Shown here in pieces: positions 21,677-34,200 of a stretch of 54,318 nucleotides of DNA (the first letter of the stretch is position 1; every line of letters starts with the position of its first letter). The stretch is from Micractinium sp. NFX-FRZ (Eukaryota > Chlorophyta > Trebouxiophyceae > Chlorellales > Chlorellaceae). The stretch lies in assembly GCA_029339195.1 (NCBI GenBank), contig JAPTJF010000427.1, positions 1-54,318 of the forward strand, written 5' to 3'. Position numbers and translations under genes: made by a program. The notes under the pieces are model-generated. The model saw nothing but the letters and a program-made list of their open reading frames with translations, was not told the origin of the DNA and did no database searches.

Positions 21677-24600
21677 ATGGGCACTATTTCTAGGGCATTT
21701 TTTATCCTGGCGTTGCTGGTGGTCCTTCTGGAGGCGGCAAGGGCGAACCCCAGGTACGCTCGCGTGGGGGCTGCCGTCAGCCTGCCGTCCTGCGATTGCG
21801 TGCAAGCTATAGCCCTTCTGTGCGACGCACAGTCCTGTACTGGACCCTAGACCGTGAAAGCGGCGGCAAACCGAAGACGGCAGGCCTGCAGAGGGCCACC
21901 CACTGCCTGTGCAACACCTCTCCGCCGCCGCCGCCGCCGCTGCCTGCCTCTGTGTGCAGCCAGATCCCCTCAGATGCTGAGGCCCAGAAGGATGACACGT
22001 CATCAGGTGGGAGAGCAGGAGCAAAGCAGAATCGGGGGTCCGCCCTGCAGTGCCCGCGCCGCGGTTGGCTGCCAGGCGGTCCCGCCCTCGGTGGTTGGGC
22101 GCAGTACTGCCAAATCTACTGAAAGAGGAGTGAGGGAACTGGTGCCAGCTTGGATGGATGAGGGCCCAACCCACGCTGGGCTGCAAAATCGACCCGCCCT
22201 CTCCTCTCATCAACGGCTGCTTGCAGGTGCCTCCGCTGCTGGCCTCACGGCACGCAGCCTTCGCGAGGAGGCGGCCGTTCGGGGGCGCTACAAGCCGCCA
22301 TTCCACCCCAGCCCCACGCCCACCACCCGGCCCAGCCCATGGTGGACGCACCCGAGAAGGTGGGCCCGGGATCGCCTGTGCTCTGCTGCCGACACTCACC
22401 CAAGACACGGAGCAGCTGGAACATCATCTCAGAGCCACATGAAACGCTGGCCGTTCCACCTGCCATCAATCGCTTCGCTAGTCTGCAATTCACCGCCGCA
22501 AGAGCCCAGCCCCTCACCGCCTCCTCCCTCGCCGCCTCCACCCTCGCCGCCTCCACCCTCGCCGCCACCGCCCAGCCCCTCACCGCCTCCTCCCTTGCCG
22601 CCTCCACCCTCGCCGCCTCCACCCTCGCCGCCTCCACCCTCGCCGCCTCCTCCCTCGCCGCCTCCACCCAGCCCCTCACCGCCTCCTCCCTCGCCGCCTC
22701 CACCCAGCCCCTCTCCCCCACCTCCCTCGCCGCCACCGCCCAGCCCCTCTCCCCCGCCACCCTCGCCGCCTCCACCCAGCCCCTCGCCGCCGCTACCGCC
22801 TCCCTCACCCTCACCACTCCCGCCACCCAGCCCCTCGCCGCCTCCGCCACCTCCTCCCCCGCCCCCACGTCCCTCCCCGCCCCCGCCTCCGCCTCCTCCC
22901 CCGCCTCCACGTCCCTCCCCACCTCCGCCCCCACCTCCTCCCCCGCCCCCACGTCCCTCCCCACCCCCGCCTCCGCCTCCTCCCCCGCCCCCACGTCCCT
23001 CCCCACCCCCTCCTCCTCCTCCTCCCCCTCCACCGCGTCGCTCGCCACCTCCTCCACCTCCACCGCGGCCCTCCCCTCCCCCTCCTCCGCCACGTTCCTG
23101 CGACAAAGACGCCCAGTGCCCACCCACCTACGTGTGCAACCTCAACAAGGATGCCGATGTGTACGGCTGCATCACCGGGCGCTGTTTCTGCCCCGCAGGC
23201 AAGCAATGCGGCGCCTTTCCCCTGCCTGGCTCCTGATGTGCATGCGTCAAGGTGCCTGGGTCTGCGCAAGAACGGGACAATTGCTCGACGGCGGTGTCAG
23301 GCGGTGTTAGTAATTGCGCTTTGATAGTCACGATTCTCCTGGCCTTTCACTGAGAGATCTGCTAATGCACTTTCCAAAAGGCCACCACACGCACATGCAA
23401 CCACCCCTCTGCAGGCAGGGTGGAGTGTGGTGACGTCTGCATCGATCCTCACCAGCAGTGCTGCCCCACCAAGCCGTCCGTCGCCCTGGCGTGCGCCGGC
23501 GCCTACACCAACCCGGCGGGGGCGCAAATCCCGGCACAGACATGCGACACCAGCACGCACACATGCTCCTGCACGCCAAGCGAGTAGCGGGTCTGGTGCT
23601 TATCGCTCCCCCACACTGCACCGCGCGCCTATCCTTGACAACCTGCGCCATGTGCCGCTGACTCAGTCTTCAGTTGTTTGTTCGTTTGCCCAGCTGGGCA
23701 CTGCAGTGGGCAGCCACTTGCAGGCAACCCAATTGCGGCAACCAATTGGCCTCCTGCCTGCCCCTTGAGTGCAGACCTGCGCCTGTGTGGCGGCAAGTGC
23801 ATCGACCCTGACACCCAGTGTTGCCAGTCAGACCTGAGCCAGGGCAGGCTTTGCCCTGATGGGACAATCTGCCAGGCAGACGGCGCGCTGTGCACGCCTA
23901 CTGGCCCACAAGCATGCAGCGGTGAGTCTTGTTTTGGCGCTGCGTGATAAAAGCTGGTCGAGGCTTCGAGCTGATTGAACAGGAGGGCCAGCGTGTATGC
24001 CGGTCCATCGCATACACAAGCAGCAGCACAACGCGACAGCGGCCCCCGTGCATGCATGCCCACCCTGCTGCCCTGCCCCTGCCTCCGCCCGTGCAGCCGG
24101 CACGGCCATCTGCGGGGCGCCCGGCGGGCCCGAGGTGTGCTTCAACACCGCCACACAGTGCTGCGCTGACCAGGCCACCGCCAGCGTGGGGCAGAAGTTC
24201 TTGAGCGGATGCTATGCCAAGCCTTACTGCGAGCTCAAGTACAAGGGCAACGGCTTCACCTACAGCACACTGGGTGAGGCCAAATCTCTGCCCCAGCCGC
24301 CCCATGGTTGGATGCTGTGGCCAAGGGGCAGGGGGCCCCGTGCTTCGCCTGCTGCATGTTCGTTGCGAAACATCCTGCGCTGCTGCTGCTGCTGCTGCTG
24401 CTGCTGCGGAGTCGGACATTGTTGCTGGTGGTGGGCATGCGTGGCCTGTCAGGGATATACTGCATGCGCATGTGCCGACCCATACATTTTGCCTCACCTC
24501 CTGCCCCCTCCCTCAGGCAAGTACTGCCCCGGCAACCCCTCGGTGTGCAGCGAGTGCTGCGCCAACACCGACTGCCCCAACGCCATCAACGGCCAGAAGT

Positions 24601-26244
24601 GCACCAACGGCTTGTGTGTCTCCAACGGCTGCACCACATTCAGCTGTGCATCAGGAAAAGACAAGCACGTGTGCTTCATCGACGGCAAAAGCTGCGCGGT
24701 GGGTGTGGCCGAATGGGGGTTCTGGTGGGTGCGCATGGGAGTGCGTCACAGCTTGCCCCTTCGCATGTGCCCCCCACCGTGCATGCGTCCCACACTACGT
24801 TGTGTGACCGCACCCGCCACAAGCCCACGCTGTGTTCTGCCCTACGCTGAGCTTCGGAACTAAGCCTGGGCATGCTTCACACCCGCCCTCCTCGCCTTAC
24901 AGAACTGCAACTCGGCCAACGTTGTGCGCTGCCCGGCGGGCACGTGCTGCGGCAAGCCAGGCGGCAAGGGCAGTGACCAGTGCGCCCCGCCCAGCGACGA
25001 CGTCTGTGGCTCGCAGCAGTGCTGCGCGGTGCGCTCCGAGTGCGGCAGCAACCCCAAAATGCAGGGCAGAGAGTGCAATTCCAAGTGCGGTGGCGGCACT
25101 GACCCCTTCTTCGCAGCACCGACCTCTGCGGGCCTCGGGGGGTACGAGTATCCCACCTGCCCGCTCAGCACGGAAGGGGTTACCAGCCCATTGGACGCGG
25201 TGGCCACAGGGTCCCGGCAGCTCTTGTCGCAAGACAGTGCGGGCCTACGGGGCACCGACAACCCCGCCCACACCACCGCCTACCAGGTGAGTCGGTGTGG
25301 CGCGTGCCATGAGTGCTGACATGGCTGGATGGCTAGCCACTCCTGCCCCGCCCATCATGATGGCATGATGCCTGCTTAAGCAAGCTTGTGCTCCCATGAT
25401 ACCTCCAACCACTGGTCTAGCCGGACCGTGCCCTGACGCCCTGTCGGTGCCGCCCGGCGTGCGCTGTGCCACCTTCCTTCCTTCCTTCCTGCCTGTCACA
25501 TTACGTAACCCCCGCTGCCCCACCCCCCAGCAGGCGGAGGCCAGGCAGGCCAGCAACCAGACGCAGCTGCTGATGCTGGAGACGCAGGAGCAGCAGATGG
25601 CGGCGGGCGGCCAGCAGCAAAGCCTGGCAATGGCGGCGATGGCAGCCCAACTTGTTCCGGCAGCGGGACAAAAGGAGGCGGTGGCATCCCCGGGCCTATA
25701 CAGCTTCTCACAGGCGGTTGAGGTGCGCGCTGTCCTGGAAGGCGCCCAGGTGGCAGCACGGGCTGGCAGGAGTGAAGCCCAGCAGGCACAACACGGCACC
25801 GCTGAGCAGCAACCCGAGCTGGCGGCAGCGAGTCAGGGGCACAGCTCGAAGCTGGGGCAGGGCGGCTCAGCCGAACCAGCCAGCCCCCAATCCCAAGCCC
25901 TGCCAGAGGAGCGGCGCGAGGAGGCGCTGCGGCACGTGCTAGCCCCGCCGTCCGGTGCGGTGCAACAAGCAGGTGAGGCTGGCAGTTGCGCCAAGGGGGG
26001 TGGCTGCTGGGCAGGCGTGGGCAGGGAGTTGGATGGAAGTTAGCCGGGTAACGCTGGTGCTCAGTCCACAAACGGCGATGCCGGCATATGTGCCGGGGAC
26101 TGGGGACCAGAAGGGAAAATGAGGTGGAACAGCAGTTGCTGCACTGCCGCTGGTGCCGTTGCAGCCAGCGTGCTCCCCATCGCACCCACCTCTGTGTCAC
26201 ATCCCCCCCTTTCAATACCTATCCCACCCACTCGAGCAGAGTAA
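21677..26244 (+). CDS. Mosaic secreted wall protein A: signal peptide, Pro-rich tract, Cys-rich modules
   Basis: Exons: 21677-21753, 21960-22006, 22227-23198, 23415-23579, 23775-23921, 24097-24273, 24517-24698, 24903-25286, 25534-25972 (25531 by the alternative NAGNAG acceptor), and a proposed 5-nt coding end 26240-26244; about 864 residues. MGTISRAFFILALLVVLLEA is a clear signal peptide. Exon 3 encodes a basic linker, about 200 residues of (S)PPPPSP repeats, and the first Cys module (CDKDAQCPPTYVCNLNKD). Exons 4-8 encode further Cys modules marked by CIDPHQQCC, CIDPDTQCC and CFNTATQCC. A Q/A-rich tail follows. This fits a hydroxyproline-rich extracellular glycoprotein; the function is inferred. 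It lacks the FN3 block of B and C. Introns 3 and 4 use GC donors. If the last intron is retained, the protein ends at 26043. Confidence 0.8.
22496..23095 (+). repeat. Proline-codon repeat tract of gene A
   Basis: CCGCCTCCACCCTCG-type units repeat and encode PPPPSP blocks. The units are multiples of three, so other frames and the opposite strand also stay open. Confidence 0.9.
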
Positions 26245-28204
26245 GGACTCGGTCAAGCCGTCATATGCTGACTGTCGAGGGAACCCAGGCAGCTCCCTAC
26301 CGCAAGCAGGAGACGTGCCCACACTGGCTGGAACTGCAACCCCGCCGCAGGCTGCCACTCTCCACCCCACCCGCAACCCCGTTCCCCCACCCACACTCAC
26401 GCATACATTCACACATCATACACCTACTATGCACCTTTGTTTCAGTTCAATACTATGCCGTAATATTCCCACGCGCGCCCTCTTTCCTTGCCCACAAGCA
26501 AAGTACACTGATGAGGCCAGTATCCATCCATTCGTGCAATTATTGACACATCTGCCCATCTGCCCATAACCGGCACACAACCAACGTTCGACCCTGGTGC
26601 ATGCCCTGTTACCAGCCCTGAAATCCTCGGTACATCTGCCTAATCACTCAATGCACGCCTTCGTTCCATCCCAGTCATGTGTTGTTAGAACTCTGCAATC
26701 CTCATGCGGCCTCACCCCAGCGGCGCCGGCGCCACCTGCTCAGACCCCATTGGCCAATCGGTGTCACCCTTAAACCGCCTGGCAAGTTCATACCCGTCTG
26801 CCTATGTTAGGGCTCCGTACGCCCTGTCATCAGTCCCTCATGCACAGCAAATTGTAACCTCCAGGACGGTGCCACACCTTAACCGCCCATCTTGTGGCAC
26901 CGTGGCATGCCTTGGTTGCGTGCATTCGCCAGCTTGGGGTGGATCAGCAGTTGCCGGTGGTTGTCATGGGATAAATCCTTGCAGCAGCTGTGTGGCACTG
27001 TTGGGCGACAGAAGCCAGTCAGTCGGGCACGACAGAGGGAAGGAGGAGCAGGTGGGAAGGAGGCGGCATACGCGCCTTGCTGAGGTGCCACAGCAGGAAG
27101 TGCACACAGATGTCTCTCCGTCAGCATCTGCCTTACCTTTTCTCTGTTCCATGTATCTCTGCCCATGTGCAGAAGTGATACAAGTCTGGCAGGCGGGAAC
27201 GTATGGCCCTGATGGCAGGGGAAGCGGTGGCAGCCATCTGGGAAGTGGTGGGCACCTCCTACGAAGCAGTGGGCATAACCCTGTTTGCACGTCTGGGTAA
27301 GATGCAAGGGAAGTGGAGACCTAGTTTCCAGCGGTCACGACCCAGTGTCGCTTCCCAGATACCAAGCAGCGCCATGTACAGCGGCAGCCGGCGCACGTAT
27401 CATATCAGCGTCAAGAGCGGCGGCAGCCTAAGGCTGTTGTTGGGCTGGCCAAGCGCTTGTCCCTCTGGCAAAGGCTCTGGCACCTGCCATACTGCCTTAC
27501 GGCGCCAGGCCCCGGAGTTGAGTCTGGATTCTGAATGCAGACATGTTGCCAATCATTCATGCCTGCACATGAAGCTGCAAGCATGCTCCAAATTTGCCGC
27601 CAGGCTGGAAGTTGAGCGGTCGCCACCCATGCCAGAAGGCCCCACCGGTGTACCCTCCCACCTTCAGCTGATCACTGTCTTGCAAACAACACCAGGCCTG
27701 CACCAGGGATTTGCCAATGGGATTTGAGCGCAAAGGGCGTTCGGAACGCAGCCCCGGAGTTCGCACATTTTAAACCTATTTCAAGAGGGGCGTTTGCACA
27801 GTTTGAACAGAGCACAGCTCACGCCCACTTCGTCGGCGAGATCGAGGTCAGTACCATCAGTTTAACCCAGTAAAGCACGCATGCCAGTGATAATTGGCGC
27901 AGAGAGCTTGATCAACCTCCCAGGCGGCTGGGAATAGTTTGCCCAGCGTGGGCGCCCAGGACGCAGGAGGGCGCGCGCGCCCTCGGGGGCCCGGGCAAAG
28001 TGGCTTTACACGCCCGGTGTAACGCGCCCTCGGGGACGGGGTGGAAGGCAAACATGGCCTCCTTTTCACGGGATGGCCATCTCCCGCTTTGAAGTTGCAT
28101 CGCTCTACCATTTTCAGGCACCCCGGCGCCCCGTGCGCCCAATCGAAACAGCCGGGTCAGCACCCGTCGGAATTTCCGCCGGTACATCGCCCAGTAGCGG
28201 CCCG
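26245..28204. other. Intergenic region between genes A and B
   Basis: A TGTAA lies at 26853-26857, about 610 nt past gene A's proposed stop, and may end its transcript. GCCCATCTTGTGGCAC followed by GTGGCATGCCT at 26885-26912 recurs downstream of gene B at 37175-37202. No further coding exon is recognised. Blocks shared with gene A's upstream region begin at about 27985. Confidence 0.45.
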
Positions 28205-31200
28205 ATGGGCGCTATTTCCAGGCCCTTGTTGGTCCTGGCATTGCTGGTGGTGCTTCTGGAGGCGGCAAGGGCGCGCCCCAGGTAGGCGGGCTCGCAGGGG
28301 GGCTGCCGTCTCTCTATAGCGTGCAGGCCCTTGGCCGTTCTGTGCCACGCACAGTCCTGTACTATCATGGGGACCGTGAAAGCGGCGGAAAACCGAAGAC
28401 GAGAGGTCCACAGGGGACAGCCGACTGCCAACCACCCATCCCCACTGCGCCGCCGCTGCCGCCGCCTGCCTCTGCTTGCAGCCAGCTCCCAGCGAATGTC
28501 GAGGCCCACGAGGAAGCGGGGCCCTCAGGTGGGAGCTTGGATCGCAGCTCTGGGGGGCAGGACCGCCCTGCGGTGCCCGCCGCGGCTGGCCTGCCGGGCG
28601 GTCCCGCCCTCGGTGGTTGGGCGCAGTACTGTTGAATGTACCGTGAAGGAACCAGTGCCAGCTAGGACAGCCGGCCAGAGGGGCCAACCCACGCTGCGCT
28701 GCGCCACACCTCGCCGTCCCCTCTGCCCTCTCAACCGACATGGTTGCAGGCGCCGCCGTGACGGGCCCAGCAGCCCGCAGCCTGCTGCAAGACGACGGGA
28801 CATATTTTGCAGGGCGCCCCAAGCCGCCGTTTCCCCCCCGCCCCCCGCCCTCCCCCCGCCCGTCTCCTCCCCCTCCTCGCCCAAGCCCGCCGCCGCCCTC
28901 GCCAGGCCCGCCCCCTCCGCGGCCGCCCCCACCTTCACCACGGTAGGTGCACATGAGTGGGTGGGCTGGGGCCGCAGCTCATCTGTGCCCCGCTCAGCTG
29001 AAGCACTGGTAATGCCCGCACCCGCCCAGCCAGCCGAGCACCTGCAGCCAGCCTGTGTGTGCATCCCCCTGCCCTCATGGCCAGCCTGTTGTGTCTCTGC
29101 CCTTTACTTCAAGCAGGCCACCCCCGCCCCCATCGCCACCGCCCCTGCCCCCATCGCCGCCGCCATCACCAGCGCCGCCAATGCCGCCCCCGCCCACGCC
29201 TCGACCCCCTCCCCGCCCCTCAGTACCTGCTTCCCCACCGCCTGCCTCCCCGTCTCCCCCACCACCGCCCAAGCCAGCCCCCTCGCCCCCACCCCTCCCC
29301 CCCTCACCCCCGCTGCCACCTTCACCTTCACCTCCCCCTGCCGTATCCCCGCCACCCCGGCAGCCGCCTCCGCCTCCTCGCCCGCCGAGTCCCAAGCCGC
29401 CTGCGCCTTCCCCCCCCTCCCCTCCCTCCCCCCCCAACCCGCCGCCCCCACTGCCCTCGCCGCCTCTCCCCCCGTCACCTCCCCCGCCAGTCCCCCGCCC
29501 GCCGCCGCCCTCACCCTCGCCACCTCGGGCAACCCAGGCGTGAGTGCGGGCTGGCGCCTGCTGGCAACAGCCTCGACAGCAATGAACAGGCCAGGCTGTC
29601 TGCACCAACTTGATTTGCTTGCAGAGCTTAGAGGCCCAGGACACGCCTTTAAACGTCTGCCCTCCCACGCCCTCCTCCCCCTCACGCAGGCCCCGCCCCC
29701 CGCCTTCCCCCAGGCCCAACCCGCCCTCCCCTCGGCCCCCGAGACCGCCCCCTCCCCCTCGCCCTGCCCCGCCCGCACCCCCAGCCCGCCCTCCGCCCCC
29801 TGCGCGGCCCCCGCCACCACCACCACCAGAAATCGACCCTCCCACCCTCACCCACGTCCTCGTTTTTGGGCCCACCACCGCCAAGGCGTTTGCCACCGAC
29901 CCTCCAGGGACCACCTACACCCAATGGAGGTTCACTGCCACGCCAGCTGGCGGGGCGGGGCAGCCGGTGGTGCTCACCAGCCTCAACCCGGAGGCCCGCT
30001 TCTGGGGCTTGGGGCCTGACACGCAGGTAAAGTCCCAGGCAGGGCGCTGCACAGTTGGCGGCGACTGGCGCGGGCTGCACCCGTCCCTGAGATGCTCCAG
30101 CCAGCAGCGGTCAAGGGCGCTATCGCACGGCTCAGCGGGATACGCGGGAGGAGGAAGGGAGGCTGGCAGGCAGGACAGCGGCTGCCGTGACCTCGCGCCT
30201 GATCAATCAATCAAACAATCAATTACATTTCAAGTCCTGATGCTCTCATTACCCCGTCAAGCCTGCCGTCCCCCTGACCTGTCACAAACCATGCCTGGCT
30301 CCCTTCCCCTCGCTCCCCTACTGCAGTACACTGTCACACTTGTCGGCATCACGGCTGATGGGCAGGAGGTGCCCAGCCCCACCACCCTCACCTTCACCAC
30401 ACCCAAGCTCAGCTCCCCAACCATTGCGGCATTCAACCCCACCTCCTCTACCACTGCCACTGTTCTGCTCAACCCTCCAGCAGCTGTTGTGCCTGGCACA
30501 GTCGACGGATACACAGTGCAGCTGTGCCTGCTGCCCGCCGGCACACAGTGCGCCACCCAGCAGTGCCCCACCATCACCTGCGCCTTTACTGGCCTCACCC
30601 CCGGCGCCACCTACCGCGCTTCGGCTGAGGCGGCTATGAACGGCCAGCTGGTGCCCGCCTCCAACACCCTGGAAGCCACCCTGCCTGGCACCGACGCATG
30701 CACCCTGGTGGCTGCCGAAGACTTCAGCTTCACCAGCGGCAGGGCCACGGCAGCGCCTCCAACGGGCATGGCCATTGCCGAGGTACGCCAGCCGAAGTGG
30801 TGGTGTTCCTGGTGTGTGGGTGGGGACAAGTGGGGGTCCTGGCCACATCTCTAATGTGTGGTGCACTGCCTGTGCTTCATGGCAGCTGGGCCCATGCGCA
30901 GCGGGCCCTCAGCTGCGACTGACCGCTCATGTTTGTTGCCCCCCCACCCTGCCCCCTGCAGTACATCTTCACCGTCACCCCGCTCAACGGCGGCCCCTCC
31001 ATCACCGTGCGCAGCAGCACCCCCGCCAGCGTCGACCTGCCTGGCCTGGCGCCCGCCACCCAGGCAAGTGGGCAGTGGGCAGCATCAGCAGCGGATGTGC
31101 AATCCTTGCTGAATGCGCAGCATGTGTGCAGCACGCACTGCCTCGCTCCCGATACCTCACAGCAGGCGAAAGCTGCCGGTGACAGCAGCTGGCAGACAGT

Positions 31201-34200
31201 GGCTGGCCTAATAGAGGCTGACAGCTGCTCCACCTCTGCTGCCTCCCTCCCACCCTGCCTGCCTGCCCGCCCCCACACTGCAGTACTCTGTGTCGGTCGT
31301 GTGCGCCCTGCCTGACGGCACCACCACCGCCCCCTCCAACACCATCAGCTTTGTGTCGGCGCCGCCCGGGTGAGTCCAGGCACTGGTGGGCCTGTGAATG
31401 CTCGTGGCATGTTGTCCCTGGTGCCCACCTGATCCGTCCTGCGCTGGACCCTTACAGCTTGGCTGGGCGGCTGTACGGCTGTACAGCTGTACGGCTTGGC
31501 TGGGCTTGAGGAGAGCCCTGCCCAACCCCACCCCACGCACCGCCCACCCACCCACACACGCACATGCACCATGCAGGGGCCCTGCTTCTGAGGTGCATGC
31601 CACCGGCGCCACCACAGCTACCGTTACGGTGGCCCCGCCCCCGGCAGGCAGCTGGGATGTGTACGAGCTGACCCTGTGCCCAGTGGGCGGCCCCCAGGCG
31701 CGCTGCGTCACCACCGCAGATTGCGCTGTAGAGGCTGCACTCAGCGTCTGCCCAGTCAGTGGGCTGGAGTCAGAAACTACATACGTTGTGCAAGTGAGTA
31801 CCTGGCTGCGAGCCAGCACCTGAGCCATTCTCACACACCACTGGGTTTGGTGTGCAACGGCAAGTGCATGCATGAGCAGAGAGGGCCTGGCAGCCAGCAC
31901 CTCTGTGTCTACCATTGAGTTGTGGTTCCATGCCTGTTTATTTTCCTTAGCTCAAGTTACAATTCCATGCCTGGCTCTCTGCTCTGCACTAGTTTACACA
32001 ACTACCTGCCGCTTGTCCTCGTCTGAGAGTGCAGGTGGTAGCAGTCAGTGGGGCTATGAGGAGCATTCGGTCAGCAGAGGTGTTTGCAACCACATACAGA
32101 CCAGACTTCCCACCCCCACCGCCATCGCCGCCTCCGCCCAGCCCCTCACCCCCACCGCCGTCGCCGCCACCGCCCAGCCCCTCACCACCACCGCCGTCGC
32201 CACCACCGCCCAGCCCCTCACCCCCGCCACCGCCGTCGCCGCCACCACCCAGCCCCTCACCACCACCTCCGTCGCCGCCACCCCCCCCCCCCTCACCACC
32301 ACCTCCCTCCCCCTCAACGCCTCCTCCACCCAGCCCTTCACCCCCACCTCCACCCAGCCCCTCACCCCCACCTCCGCCCAGCCCCTCACCGCCTCCTCCA
32401 CCCAGCCCCTCACCCCCTCCTCCGCCCTCACCCTCACCGCCTCCTCCGCCCAGCCCCTCACCCCCTCCTCCGCCCTCCCCCTCACCCCCTCCTCCGCCCT
32501 CCCCCTCGCCCCCACCTCCGCCCAGCCCCTCACCCCCACCTCCGCCCAGCCCCTCACCCCCTCCTCCGCCCAGCCCCTCACCCCCTCCTCCGCCCAGCCC
32601 CTCACCGCCACCCCCGCCCAGCCCCTCACCGCCTCCCCCGCCCAGCCCCTCACCGCCACCTCCGCCCAGGCCCTCACCCCCTCCTCCACCCAGCCCCTCA
32701 CCGCCACCTCCACCCAGCCCCTCACCGCCACCTCCGCCCAGCCCCTCACCCCCTCCTCCGCCCAGCCCCTCACCGCCTCCTCCACCCAGCCCCTCACCGC
32801 CTCCTCCACCCTCCCCCTCACCGCCTCCTCCGCCCAGCCCCTCACCGCCTCCTCCACCCAGCCCCTCACCGCCTCCTCCACCCAGCCCCTCACCCCCACC
32901 TCCACCCAGCCCCTCACCCCCACCTCCACCCAGCCCCTCACCGCCTCCTCCGCCCAGCCCCTCACCCCCTCATCCGCCCAGCCCCTCACCCCCTCATCCG
33001 CCCAGCCCCTCACCCCCTCATCCGCCCAGGCCCTCACCGCCGCCTCCAAGGCCATCGCCCCCCTCCCCGCCGCCTCAAAGGCCCTCCCCGCCGCCTCCAA
33101 GGCCATCGTCCCCCTCCCCGCCGCCTCAAAGGCCATCGCCCCCCTCCCCGCGGCCCCCACCTCCGCCACCCTCCTGCAGCAGCGCCGACGACTGCCCTGC
33201 CACGTACATCTGCAATCTCAACAGCGGTGCCGAGACATACAACCGCATCACCGGGCGCTGCTTCTGCCCAGCAGGCAAGCTCTTGTACCGCTCGCCTTGT
33301 GCTCGGCTTCTGTTCAACAGCCTGCAACTACCCGCACGAGTCTCATGGTATGGGAGGGGTGCCTGTTCCAGATGCCTCTGAAGCTAGCGCCTTTTGTCTT
33401 ACCGATGCGTGTTCTGGCCACGCTTGTTCAGCCACCTGCTCCCGGTGTGCATGCTTTGCTCAATCGACAGTTTCCCCTGGTGCACGTCCGCAAACTGCCA
33501 CTGCAGGCAGGGTGGAGTGTGGCAGCATATGCATCGACCCCCTCCAGCAGTGCTGCCCAATCAACGCGTCTATTGGCGTGGCCTGCGCTGGCCCCTACAC
33601 AAACCCCGGAGGTGCCAAGATCCCAGCGCAGACCTGCAGCCCCCAGACGAACGCCTGCGTGTGCGCTTCAAGTGAGTGGCTTGCTTGTTTGGGCTTACAG
33701 TTTGTTTTTTCGCAACGAAAACTGCGACACAGACCCCATGTGAGTGGCAGGTGGATGGCACATTCCCAGCTTGCCCGGCAGTGTGTAGCCTTCGGTTTTG
33801 CTTGCCGTTTTCCGTGACCTTGGCCACCCAATCAGCGCATCCCTGCCCCGCCTCTCATCCACCTCTCACGTTTTTCGGCATGCCCACGCGTGATGCAGAC
33901 CTGCGTCTGTGCGGCGGCACGTGCATCGACCCTGCCACCCAGTGCTGCGTCACCGATTCCAGCCAGGGCAAGCAATGCCCCAGTACGGACGTGTGTGTGG
34001 CGGATGGCGCGCAGTGCTCACGTGCTCCGGCATGTCCAAGTGAGTCTAGTGCCTTCCAACAGGGTGGCACTGCCCTGAGCACCTGCCTTGGGTGGGCGCT
34101 TTGTGCCCTCAGGCTGCAGTGCGTAGGCCCACATGCAAGCAGCAAGTGCACGCCCGCGGTCTGCCCCCCTTGCGCCTGGCGAGTCAGGCCTCGCATGCAC

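Noticed and set aside
32054..33169. Long minus-strand open frame inside the gene B Pro-rich tract
   Set aside because: It is the reverse reading of the 24-bp repeat; the repeat unit being a multiple of three keeps it open. No splice context or non-repetitive sequence supports it.
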